A stretch of DNA of 26,908 bases from Cruorifilaria tuberocauda (taxonomy: Eukaryota; Nematoda; Chromadorea; Rhabditida; Onchocercidae). The notes under the pieces are model-generated. The model searched no databases. It had not been told where the DNA came from and worked only from the letters and a program-made list of their open reading frames with translations. The stretch's first letter is position 1. Each line of letters opens with the position of its first letter. Where the stretch lies: contig JABVXU010000671.1 in NCBI GenBank assembly GCA_013365365.1, forward strand, positions 1 through 26,908. Reading direction: 5' to 3'. This document shows, one piece after another, positions 11,086 through 20,991 of the stretch. Position numbers and translations under genes: made by a program.

Positions 11086-11878
11086 AATATATAATTATAG
11101 TTTCATTTGTTATTTATTATTAATCGTTATTTTTAAAATTATTTTCATAGAATAATAACTTCAAATATTTAGCAAAAATGATAAGAATGATAAGAAATTA
11201 TCTGATAATTTCATTTTTTTTTTGGAACACAAAAGAGCACTTTTCTAAAAATATCAATTTAGATAACTTTGCAGTTTGGTTTAATCGAAATTTCGAAAAA
11301 GATTTTTTTTTTCTTAAATGATTGACAAAAATTATGAGTGCGAAATATTTGGCAAGCTTTTTTTCTTGGCTACGTTTTGAGGTCTAAAGTATGATTAATA
11401 TCATACTTGAAGGCTTCAATCTCTTAGCATAAAAATAATTGTTTATTTAAAAAAAAAACGGAAAAGAAATGGTAGTATTTAAGTAAAGGCTATAATTTTA
11501 GATGTCACATACGTCAAATATAATAATAAAAAAAACTTTCTTTTCTTAAATTGAAAGTATAGCGTGTAAAGTTAAAATTAAATTCCAATGAAAATGAATT
11601 TTTTCTTTAATTTATGGATTAATTTTTGAGCAATAAAAGATTAATTTGATCTAATTCGATTTGATTCATCGATTGGTCAATTCAGTGTTACTTGTGAAAG
11701 AGATTTATAATTTAAAAAGGAGAAAGATAAATATAAATTCAAAAGTTATTCATTTACAAAATGATTAGTACAAGAAGTTTACTTTCTTAGAACTGTTCCT
11801 ACTGATAAGAACAGAAATATTAAATTCGTTTTTTAGATATAACAGCAAACTAAGCAAAGTAATATAAATTAATGATAA
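11086..11878. other. Non-coding A+T-rich sequence
   Basis: No gene or repeat of note recognised. Confidence 0.6.
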
Positions 11879-12106
11879 GCTGAATTAATACATGATAATA
11901 AATCATTAACTCACAACCAATTAAATGATCTGAAAAGTTACTGGAAAAAGCAAGCGATACTTATCGAAGCTGATCATCGCTTCAAATTTATCCTGAAAAA
12001 TAGGCGGCGTCCTACTCCATACGACAATTACGCCACGTTGATAGCAAATGGATATAGAGATAAATTACACTATTCTAATACAGCGAACAAATCAATAAAA
12101 GTTTAA
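11879..12106 (+). other. Open frame without ATG, protein-like but unrecognised
   Basis: A 75-residue stop-to-stop frame includes SYWKKQAILIEADHRFKF and KNRRRPTPYDNYATLIANGY. Residue mix and local base composition look more coding-like than the flanks. It has no ATG, so it would have to be an internal or terminal exon or a relic. The opposite strand is also open over part of it (TTTTTCAG then DKFEAMISFDKYRLLF), which weakens the case. No family recognised; in A+T-rich DNA of this length a few such frames are expected by chance. Confidence 0.2.
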
Positions 12107-12716
12107 AAAATTATTAAACCTTTAAAAATGGTTTAAACAAACAATAATGATCGATTGCAATAGGAACTTTAATCCATAGAAGATTCGAGAAATATCAAAA
12201 ATCAAAAATTTTTTAATTAATAATGTTCGTGAATCAATGTAACAGATCAAATAAGATAAGAATCGATCACTCGAATAGAAATATCAAATGACCTGTAAAC
12301 ATTGTTTAATTAAAAGAAGAGAACAAAACAGCTACTGATTCATGGATCTACTGATTCATATCCAATAATCATTATCACTGATATCAGCAGTAGAAGTGAT
12401 TAAAATTTAGCCAAGAATATTAAAAGGGAAGTAAGTAAGTGTAGATGATATCCAGGAAATCACTTATTTATGAGTGAAATCAATCAACATGGAGCAGCTA
12501 ATCCAGAAAGTCAAAGTGTTTTTGGTACTTTGCAATATGAATTTAACATAGCAAATATCAAATGTGTCAAAATTGAAACAATCTCTTATCTTATCTTATC
12601 ACTAAATGAATAGCTGTCACTCAATAATTCAGCGTTAGCTGCAAAATTCATATTACAAAGGGATAATGGAATAGCTTGAAGAGTTGAAGGCTTTTATGTA
12701 AAATCTAAGAAACTTG

Positions 12717-12740
12717 TAAGTAAGTAAGTAAGTAAGTAAG
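12717..12740. repeat. (TAAG)6 tetranucleotide repeat
   Basis: Six perfect TAAG units. Confidence 0.95.
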
Positions 12741-13555
12741 TTGAAATTGAAAGAATTACTGCAAAGTTGGAAATATTGGCAAAATGATCAACTTAATTCT
12801 TATTGATAAAGATCACATTAATAAAGGATGAGTTTTTTTTTTAGCAATTAATTAGTTAATGAAGAGAATAATTAGTAAGAAGATTGGGAAATGAATTATG
12901 AAATGATACTTACAGGTAAAGCTACTTATTTATAGGTAAAGTTATTGAATTAATATTTATAGAAGAACATCTTGAATTTACTACGTATTGGATTTGTTTT
13001 CCAGTTTGCACTAAGATTTTATATTTATTATCGCTATTTTTATCGATTTGCTATAAAACTTTTTTTATAGACAAAAACTGAAAGATTTGGGAGTACAAGA
13101 ATATTTCGATTACTTTTAAAAAGGAAGGTTCAGGATATTTCGATTACTTTAGTAATTTAATATTTAATATTTAATAAAAATCCCGAACCGAGATGTTTTT
13201 TCATTAAAAAAATCCCAAATTCATTTGAACTTTTTTCAATCGAGAGTATCAAAAATCCGAAATAACTATGTCATATAAAGTAATTATAAGTAACATTCCT
13301 GAAATCTATATTATAGAAATGTTTTATGATATGATATACTTTGTTTATTTTTTGATTAATGATTTTAGTAATATTGTTAATGAATATTTGTTTACTGTTA
13401 ATTTCATCTATTAAGTAACCTTATGACCTTTTTATTGTGTCATCAATTAAACTTTATCATTATTCTCCAATCCGTTTTGTAATTAAGCATTGTTTTAAAT
13501 TTAATTATTGAACTTTTATAGATTTAATCATGTTCATAATCTAAAATTGAAATAA

Positions 13556-13889
13556 CGGAACCGAATTTTAAATGCTCAAAGATCAAATACATTTACAACT
13601 ATCGTACATTTTTGAACTAATAAGCCTGATCGAGGCTATCAATCTTTTTCTGGTTCTTATTTCTCCTGGAGAACTTTTCAGCTACTCTCTTGATTGCTCC
13701 TACAATTACTGTCTATTCTGATAATCCGGAAAAATGGAAAAGCGAGTAATAATTTCCTTTTCAATAGTCATTTAAGTTTATGTATCATTGATATTCGTTT
13801 TTCCAACGAAAAAATTCTACGGTAAAGTAAAGGCAGAGAAAAAGAAATAAAGTAAAAGTAAAAGTAAATTTGTTGTCAATTGCGGAAGT
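13556..13889 (+). promoter_or_regulatory. Possible ETS-factor sites upstream of tyrosine hydroxylase
   Basis: CGGAA cores occur at 13556-13560, in CCGGAAAA at 13726-13733 and in GCGGAAGT at 13882-13889, about 300-630 bp before the ATG. In C. elegans the ETS factor AST-1 drives dopamine-pathway genes including cat-2, so such sites would be expected here. Assignment from sequence alone is weak. Confidence 0.3.
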
Positions 13890-14076
13890 ATTTAAGCTCA
13901 AAAATGGGTGTATTTCAACGTTATAATTATTTTATCAATCAAAAAAAAAATAATTTAAAAGCACCAAAAATTTGCTATTATCCCTAACATTTAAAACCTT
14001 TTTTTTATCATTACTTTTAGTAACGAAATTCTTACCTTAACATACATATACAGTAATTATATTATAAATTTTATAG

Positions 14077-14078
<2 letters not shown>

Positions 14079-14135
<57 letters not shown>
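14079..14135. repeat. (TAA)19 microsatellite just upstream of the tyrosine hydroxylase start
   Basis: Nineteen uninterrupted TAA units end 48 bp before the proposed ATG at 14184. If the transcript is trans-spliced at the AG at 14075-14076, the array would lie in the 5' UTR; otherwise it lies in the core promoter. The minus-strand poly-leucine reading is an artefact of the repeat. Confidence 0.97.
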
Positions 14136-14138
<3 letters not shown>

Positions 14139-14183
14139 TAAATTTACATTTGTGCAAATCTTGATTAACAATTTCCTGACAAT

Positions 14184-17100
14184 ATGGAAAGTATTAAAGA
14201 TACTTCGGTATGTTTTTATTTTATCATGCATGTCATATTTCTTTGCTTTATCAGACATTTTATCATGCATATTTTCAAAATTAAATCAAAAATTAAAAAC
14301 CAGTTTGAAATTCCATTAAAGTTTATAAAAGAATTAAATTTATTAAAGAATATATCTAAGTTTGATAAACGATAAATATGTTAAGTTATCATGTATGTTT
14401 TACAGAATGCTATGATGCTAAAGCAACATATTATTGATAACACTGATAAGCATCGAAAAGAATTTACAGAATCATCAAAATATGTTCAAGTGGGTTTGAA
14501 AGAATTGTTAACTTATGATAAAAATTTTGATCTAATCAGTAAATGTTTGATATCATTTTCTGATAAAACAGTGATAGCAATTGAAAAATTTTCTTTAAAA
14601 CATTCCAAATCAAAATGCTTTAATCAAAGACTACAATTAAATTTAAGATTCGATGAATGAAGCTTACCGTTTCGTTTGTGTGTATTACTTTCAATCTTCA
14701 TAACTTATCATAATTATCACTGTCACCAATCTTTCCTACATTTCTCAACTATCATTCATTTTACAAATTTGTTACTTATTTATCAGTCAGATAACTTTTA
14801 TCATGTTTAGATTCTAGAAAATCTAAATGATAAAGAGTTTACTTATCAAATTGTTTACTTATCAGTCAGATAACTTTTATCATGTTTAGATTCTAGAAAA
14901 TCGAAATGATAAAGAGTTTACTTATCAAATTGTTTACTTATCAGTCAGATAACTTTTATCATATTTAGATTCTAGAAAAACTAAATGATGAAGGAGTAAA
15001 ATTGATTTGGCCATCTGGCGCTGATATACCGATGAGAATCGGCGTTATATTAGCTGTGGAAGGTAAATCGATTTCTCCTGTATTTTATTTTCCATGACAA
15101 GTATTTCCTCTAATTAATTAATTTGCTAACAAATAACAGATGGATTTTAAAAGCCTTTCCTTAATATTGTAAAGTAATAGGATAACTTTAATTTTAAGTT
15201 TTGCTAATTACTTTTCCTTTATTGATTATTCAACAGAGGAAAGCACTCAATTTTTATCAACAATTTTGATGGAATATGAATTAAACGGTATACGTGTAAA
15301 ACATTTGGAAATACGTCCGGAACAGGAACAGAATGGATCCTATACAGTAACTGATATTAAAAATAATTCTAAAGGTTATTGAAAATTTTGAAAAAAAAAA
15401 TTTCAGGATTACTTTAAGATCAATTTTAGGATTTTAGGATTTTGTAGATTTTAGGATTTGTAGATTTTAGAATTTTGTAATTATTTTGAATTAGGCAACT
15501 GAGCAAGAACGAAAGAAGTGATCGTTGAAATAAGCAAAGTGATTACTTGATTATTTCGACATTTCACTCTAAATTAGTATCACTTTAAATTAGTTAAATT
15601 AGTATAATTAGTAAATTAGTATTAAGTTAGTATCATTAATCTTACGTAGAATAATAATAAAATATTAAGATATGTCAATTATAAATTGAAGTAATTGAAT
15701 ATTTATTAATTAAAAACACTTTAAGCGAATTCTTTGATTTCTATGAAATTTTAATTTTTTGTTAAAAAATAATGAGAATTATTTTAATATTTATTAAAAT
15801 TTAATTTGTTAATTGAAAAGTTAATAATTAATTTAAAAATTAATCAACTGTTGTATTTTTCAGTGAAATTTGAAATTTTTACTGATTGTGAATGCACGAA
15901 AGATGCATTTCTGAATGTAGCAAAATGTCTAGCAGATCGTTATCATATTTCAAGATTAAATGTTTATAATAATACTGATGAATTACTACAAAAAGGTATC
16001 TTTCCTCAAATATGATTAATTTTAAATATTTTAATTCAAATTAGTATTTGGTAATTTGTTGTTTAAATCTTTTTTTTTTAGTTAAGAATATTTTACGTAG
16101 AGATTTTACAATTTTACGATTAAGATATATTAGAAAATATTTCGAGAGAATTAAAATATCCTATTCAAGATTTTTTAAATCGAATAATTAAGGAAGATTT
16201 TTTAAAAACTTTATCATTTCATTAATTTGTGCTAATGAAAAAATAATTGGTAGAAAATAAGCAAAATTCTAATTTAAGTTGAATGATCTTTTCCAGTTCC
16301 ATGGTTTCCAAAACACATTTCTGATCTTGATAAATGCTCTCACTGTATAACAAAGTATGAGCCAACATTGGACCCGCGACATCCGGTAATTTTTCCCTGT
16401 AAACTTCTTGCAATTAACTTTTTGAAAATTGCAAATACGAAATTCCAAAAATGGTATTATAATATCTCGATGCTACAAAAATGAAATTATTTTTCAACCG
16501 CTTTACTAAGCTTATCACATAATGCTTATCAGTTGGTTACTTATATCGTTAGGTAAGATAAGAAAAGTATTTTTGTGTTTTTTGATAATTTGATATTATC
16601 ATTATTTTAGGGATACGGTGATAATGCGTATATTCAACGAAGGAAACAATTAAACGAAATTGCTAAAGCTTATAAATAGTAAGCTAGCATAGCTAATTAA
16701 TTTTTCTCTTTCTTAATTAAGTATTTTAGTATTTCAATTAAGCATTTCAGTACTTTTTTTTAATCATTAGCTACTATTAAAATAGAAATTACTTATCGAG
16801 TAAAATGCATGTGAATACATGTAAGTTACTTCGTTTATATCAGTGATAAGTTTTTATTGAATTCTTAATCATAAAACTTTTTGTAATTTATTATAGAGTA
16901 TAATTTAAGTAGTTTAACAGTATAATTTATAGTTGTGATTTGCCAAATAACTAACTAAAAAGTAAAAGTAATATTTACTTAAGTGGCGAAAAATTACCGG
17001 ATATTGAATACGATGAAGAAGAGCATAGAACTTGGGAGATTGTTTTTAACAAATTGAAATTATTACATTGCTCACATGCCTGTATGGAATATCAACAGAA

Positions 17101-19931
17101 TTTTCGACAAATGGAATCAGAAGGCCTTTTAGAATCCACTCGAATACCAAAATTATCACTTATCAATAAATACCTACAACGTAAAATTTATAAAATTCTT
17201 TAAAAATTTTTTTAAGATTCAAAATAAAATTAAACATTTAGAAATTTTGAATCATTAATTGTTAATATTAATTAACTGTTAAATTCAAACAAATTACATT
17301 TTAAATCGCATTAAATATTTTTTGAAAAAAAAATCATTTGAAGTATTACTTTATATTTCATTTTTTTATTGCTTGTTTCATTTATTGATTTCACATGATT
17401 ATTGATCATGATAATAACTATATCTTATCTTATCACAGCTGAGGTCAGGTTAAATAAGCTGATTTTATTTTCTTATACTAATCTTGATCAGAAGAATAGA
17501 AGATTAAGTAGAGCAGGGAAGAATAAGAGTAGGTTTTTTTAATAAGGTTTTTAATAAGAGTAGAATAGGTTTTTTATTCGTGGAGTTCGTAAGTTAGTCG
17601 TACTCATGGAATAAGAGATGAGAAAACTTTTCTTGGATATCTGCAAATTATCAAATTCATATCCTGAAATTTTTAGAAGTTCAAGATCTTAGTAATCGTT
17701 TGCTATTTTATTAAAAAATAAAATTAATCAATGAGTTTTATAGAATGATACTTATAAATAATATTTTATTCGATTTTATTTTAAAGAATAAATGATTATC
17801 ATAAATTATATGAAAAAGATATCAGAAATTCATGAAACAATTATTAACAATTAATTAACTAGTATTGGAAATATTGGAACAATTAACTAGTATTTTTACA
17901 GGTAAAACTGGATTTACACTTCGGCCATGTGCTGGATTACTCTCAGCACGTGATTTCTTAGCTAGTTTGGCATTTCGTGTTTTTCAGGTTAATCTTTTTT
18001 TTTTATTTTCAATTTTAATTTCTATAATTGAAAATTTGTGTTGCTTTTTTTTCTTGTTCAGACTACCATATACATACGTCACTACGGTTCACCACATCAT
18101 TCACCGGAACCGGATTTAATTCATGAATTTATTGGACACTGTCCGATGTTTGCTGATCCTCATATTGCCCATTTGTCTCAGCAAATTGGACTTCTATCAT
18201 TAGGCGCAACTGATGAACAAATCGAACAACTTGCTACAGTATCTATCTTTAACCTCTAATTTTCAAAAAAATATCGTTACGTATATTTTCTACAGTATAC
18301 CTGTAATTATCACAACTTGCTAAAGTACTTATCTTAAGCCTCTACTTTTCAAAAGATAATTTTTCTATTTTCTGTAGTATATTTTCCACTGTATACCTTA
18401 TACAGTATACCTCCATGCACACAGTATATTTATTACGTATATTTCCATGCACACAGTATATTTTCTACAGTATACCTGACATCCATGCACACAGTATATT
18501 TATTACGATACTTACCGTAATATTCATATTTATAATTATTACTGAAATGATGAATTAAATTATAATACAACATTTGATTGAGCAGGTTTATTGGTTCACA
18601 ATTGAATTTGGTTTGTGCCATCAGAATGGTCAATTGAAAGCTATCGGAGCTGGATTACTTTCATCATACGGTGAACTTATGGTATATCTTTTATTTAATT
18701 AACTGTAATAAAACCACATATTAAAACTTTTGAATTCGAAAGTAATCTGGAAATAATTATCGATTAAAATTTTTTAATTGTAATTATTTTTTTCTTTTGT
18801 CGAGCTAATTAAATTAATTCTAAAGGTAATCATAATCGATATTTGATTTCATTTTCATTTGTCATTTCATTTATTGAAATGGCATAAAATTTTACAGTAA
18901 AATTATTACAAAAATCATATCTTTTAACAGTCAGCAAGTAAGATATGATAATTTTTGAATTGTGTTACTGAATTTTCAGCATGCTTGTTCTGATAAGCCA
19001 CAACATGAAACGTTTAATCCAGAACGTACAGCATTACAGAAATATGAGGATTTTGATTATCAGCCACTCTACTTCGTTACTGATTCAATTCTCGATGCAG
19101 TGATTAAATTAAGGTATCCATTAATTCTGCTACTATTAATAAAAGAATTCAGTTTTTATTACAGTGATTACTTCTTGCTCAGTACGTTATGGTTTATTAA
19201 AAATTAAAAATACAGTACTGTTTATTGTTATATGTATTTATTAAAATTGTTTAGTACGGTTTATTAAAAGAATTTATTCCTTTTTTTTTTAAAGGAATTC
19301 AATATTTAAAGTAAAAATTCTTAGAGTGAAAATATTTTGTCTTATTACTGTTTTGTCTAAAGTTAAATTCCCTTCTCAGTACGAAAGAGTGTTATTATCA
19401 AACTTTCTTATCATTGATTTGAATTTTATTATGATATAGTCCATGCATTTATAATTTAATATTAATAATTGCAAGTGATTCGAATGAATCTGCAAAGATT
19501 AATTTAATATTTGTTACAATCCTAAAAATTTTAGGCAAGAATGAAATTGGAATAGAATTGTTGCTGGTCCGGAAAATTTTATAGTGATCTTCTCGGTTTT
19601 GCCATTTATTTTCGATTTGCCCTATCAAATTACGATTGATTCGTAATAAGAAATTAAAATGAAAGAATTTTCGGATTCAGATTTGCAGATTTACAGGATT
19701 TGCAGATTAAAAAAATTAAAGAGTAATCAAATTATAGTTGAAAGAATAAATTTCAGAAGTTTCGCGCAAAATTTTCAACGTCCATTTTCGATTATCTATA
19801 ATCCATACACGCAATCGGTCGAGGTGTTAAGAGAGATGAAAGATTTAAAGGATGGATTAAATCGTTTTAAAAGCGATTTATCAACGTTCACTGAAGCCGT
19901 AGAAGCATTGAACAAAAATGTGATTTGTTAA
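14184..19931 (+). CDS. cat-2: Tyrosine 3-hydroxylase, biopterin-dependent (13-exon gene model)
   Basis: Converts L-tyrosine to L-DOPA with tetrahydrobiopterin, Fe(II) and O2, the committed step of dopamine synthesis in neurons. Proposed exons: 14184-14207, 14406-14538 (or -14570), 14976 (or 14969)-15062, 15237-15374, 15864-15995, 16297-16385, 16611-16678, 16984-17180, 17902-17987, 18062-18238, 18586-18681, 18980-19113, 19757-19931. All junctions keep frame with GT..AG ends, giving 511 aa (524 with the alternative exon 2/3 junction); human TH isoforms are about 500-530. Seen: VPWFP at the start of the catalytic domain, [30 protein letters not shown], iron ligands His339 and His344 in HEFIGH, Glu384 in [10 protein letters not shown]. 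Asp433 aligns with TH Asp425, the tyrosine-preference residue (Val in PAH). An ACT-like regulatory domain precedes the core and a leucine-rich helix ends the protein. No RRxS phosphosite is visible at the N-terminus. The start and the exon 2/3 junction are the least certain parts. Confidence 0.93.
14772..14990 (+). repeat. 79-bp tandem triplication spanning an intron 3' splice site
   Basis: Three copies of a 79-bp unit lie head to tail in intron 2. Each contains TTTAG followed by ATTCTAGAAAA, with AG ends at 14810, 14889 and 14968. The third copy runs into the real exon ([16 protein letters not shown]). The first two copies differ from it by a few bases and reach an in-frame stop (TAA after YLSVR) if used as exon starts in the phase of the third copy. 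Confidence 0.9.
14976..15995 (+). other. Exons 3-5 of tyrosine hydroxylase: ACT-like regulatory domain
   Basis: Three exons (14976 or 14969 to 15062; 15237-15374; 15864-15995) encode about residues 53-171. They read [18 protein letters not shown], then KHLEIRPEQ, then [20 protein letters not shown], then RLNVYNN. This is the beta-alpha-beta pattern of the regulatory domain that precedes the catalytic core in TH, PAH and TPH; human TH has the comparable HHLETRP and LEYFVRLEV segments. Each junction breaks after the first base of a codon, as does the junction to VPWFP, which fixes the reading frame. The intron 15375-15863 contains short A+T-rich tandem repeats at about 15400-15475 and 15571-15630. 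Confidence 0.8.
18226..18354 (+). repeat. Duplicated 5' splice-site segment in intron 10
   Basis: A stretch of about 42 bp from ACAACTTGCTACAGTATC (exon end plus intron start, 18226 on) is repeated at 18313-18354 as CAACTTGCTAAAGTACTT with further matches downstream. The copy still has GT at the equivalent donor position. Between and after the copies lie repeats of the TACAGTATACC kind. Confidence 0.8.
18278..18505. repeat. Short interspersed repeats in intron 10
   Basis: Repeated modules TTTTCTACAGTATACCTG (about 18286 and 18467) and CCATGCACACAGTATATT (three copies between about 18412 and 18500) fill the intron. Related TACAGTA/TACTGTA strings recur at 19211, 21380-21425, 23385-23425, 23598 and 24146-24182 in and around both genes. 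Confidence 0.75.
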
Positions 19932-19958
19932 TTAACAATACTACAAAAAAAAATTTGT

Positions 19959-19968
19959 AATAAATAAA
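19959..19968 (+). terminator. Polyadenylation signal of the tyrosine hydroxylase gene
   Basis: Two overlapping AATAAA hexamers lie 28 and 32 nt after the TAA stop at 19929-19931. This suits the short 3' UTRs usual in nematodes. No transcript evidence is available here. Confidence 0.6.
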
Positions 19969-20226
19969 TTTTAATCCGAAATAGATGCAAATAAAAAATT
20001 GGATAATTTTAAAGTTTAAAAGAATTATTAAAAAAGTATTAAAATTTTCAGTTCGAAAAAATTACTAATGCATCATGAACTGATAAGAAAAAAAAAAGCT
20101 CTGATAACAATGATCTCAATGAGTAACAATAATCTTTGCTTGTGATAATTGATAATTGTTAATATTCACAAAATTAAATTTTATATTCCTTTCTTGTTTG
20201 CTCGAATTTCATCTTTACATATCCAT

Positions 20227-20279
20227 CTGTTAATCAGTTACAAAAATTTTAATTAATATTTCTGTAACTGATTAAACAG
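20227..20279. repeat. Inverted repeat (16-17 bp stem, 20-nt loop)
   Basis: Left arm CTGTTAATCAGTTACA (20227-20242) pairs with TGTAACTGATTAAACAG (20263-20279), perfect over 13 bp with one bulged base further out. A third related string, TTTAATCAGTTA, follows near 20308. It lies between two converging genes. Confidence 0.85.
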
Positions 20280-20763
20280 TTTATGAATTCGTGAAAGCTC
20301 TAACTTATTTAATCAGTTAAAGTTTTGTTCAACCATCTTGCATAATCATAACTAAATTCAGCTTGATACTTAAATGAATGATAAAGGAATTTTTTTTTAA
20401 TTACAATAAATCATGCATATATAAATATGACAAATTGTACTGTGTTTTCAACAAAAAAAAATCGCACAAAAATTGCATAAAAAAGGCACAAAACTAAATC
20501 ACCAATAAAACCGTTATCAATAACTGTTAAGAAATATCAGAGTTCAAATATCAGAATCACTTGATGATCTGTAGAATGAAGTTTAAAATATTCCTTTTTT
20601 TTGTTTTCAAAAAATGAAGTACCAAATGAGGAAATAAGTTGAATGAATCAAGGAACAAAAATCAAATAAATTTTTTAAAATATTTTAAATTGTGATTTTT
20701 TCCCGGAGATTCTTAACAGCTCTTCAAATAATGATACCTGTAAAGCTAATTATCATATTTTAA

Positions 20764-20783
20764 TTTATTATAAAAAGTTTATT
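20764..20783 (-). terminator. Possible polyadenylation signals of the carbonic anhydrase-related gene
   Basis: Two TTTATT strings (20764-20769 and 20778-20783) read AATAAA on the minus strand, about 210-225 nt after the stop at 20992. No closer canonical hexamer was found. In such A+T-rich DNA chance occurrence is likely. Confidence 0.3.
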
Positions 20784-20991
20784 ATAGGAAAAGCTTATCA
20801 TGTGATATAACTTATCATATGCTTTTTTGATTTCTTGAAATTCATTTTCTTAAATGATGTACTTTTACAATTTGCTGTTTTTCAAATGAATCCAATATTT
20901 CCCGATTTTAAAACTACGAATGATACTTTGTCTAGTTATCTGTAATTTTGAAATTACAAAAAGTTTAGCAGCAATAATAATTATAGTGATA

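Larger units (their letters stand above)
12107..14078. other. Region upstream of tyrosine hydroxylase; non-coding
   Basis: No gene recognised. It contains (TAAG)6 at 12717-12740, a small duplication of ATATTTCGATTACTTT near 13102 and 13136, and the ETS-like sites listed separately. The promoter and 5' UTR of the hydroxylase presumably lie in its last part. Confidence 0.6.
18062..18681 (+). other. Exons 10-11: iron-binding core of tyrosine hydroxylase
   Basis: Exon 18062-18238 carries [15 protein letters not shown] followed by HEFIGHCP, with the two iron-binding histidines (339 and 344), then [18 protein letters not shown]. Exon 18586-18681 carries [11 protein letters not shown] with the third ligand, Glu384, then [11 protein letters not shown]. 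The His-to-Glu spacing (40 residues) equals that of rat TH (336 to 376). The family motif is normally HELLGHVP, so L to F, L to I and V to C are changes around intact ligands. The Arg and Asp of the RH...PEPD stretch are kept. The intervening intron is rich in duplicated splice-site sequence. Confidence 0.92.
19932..20991. other. Tail-to-tail spacer between the two genes
   Basis: No coding sequence was recognised. The spacer holds the + strand AATAAA signals near 19960, an imperfect hairpin at 20227-20279, and possible minus-strand AATAAA signals at 20764-20769 and 20778-20783. The rest is A+T-rich without clear structure. Confidence 0.7.

Noticed and set aside
13070..13165. Exon-like open stretch after TTTTTTTATAG (TKTERFGSTRIFRLLLKRK)
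   Set aside because: Short, overlaps a small direct duplication, no donor or homologue recognised.
14037..14270. Minus-strand frame with a long poly-leucine run
   Set aside because: Translation of the (TAA)19 repeat on the opposite strand.
16081..16225. Protein-like text in a hydroxylase intron ([20 protein letters not shown] and, in another frame, [20 protein letters not shown])
   Set aside because: The exon ending at 15995 joins in phase to VPWFP at 16297 and matches the family order; including this stretch would introduce stops. It is intron.
18433..18633. Minus-strand frame starting [14 protein letters not shown]
   Set aside because: Antisense shadow of hydroxylase exon 11 and intron repeats.
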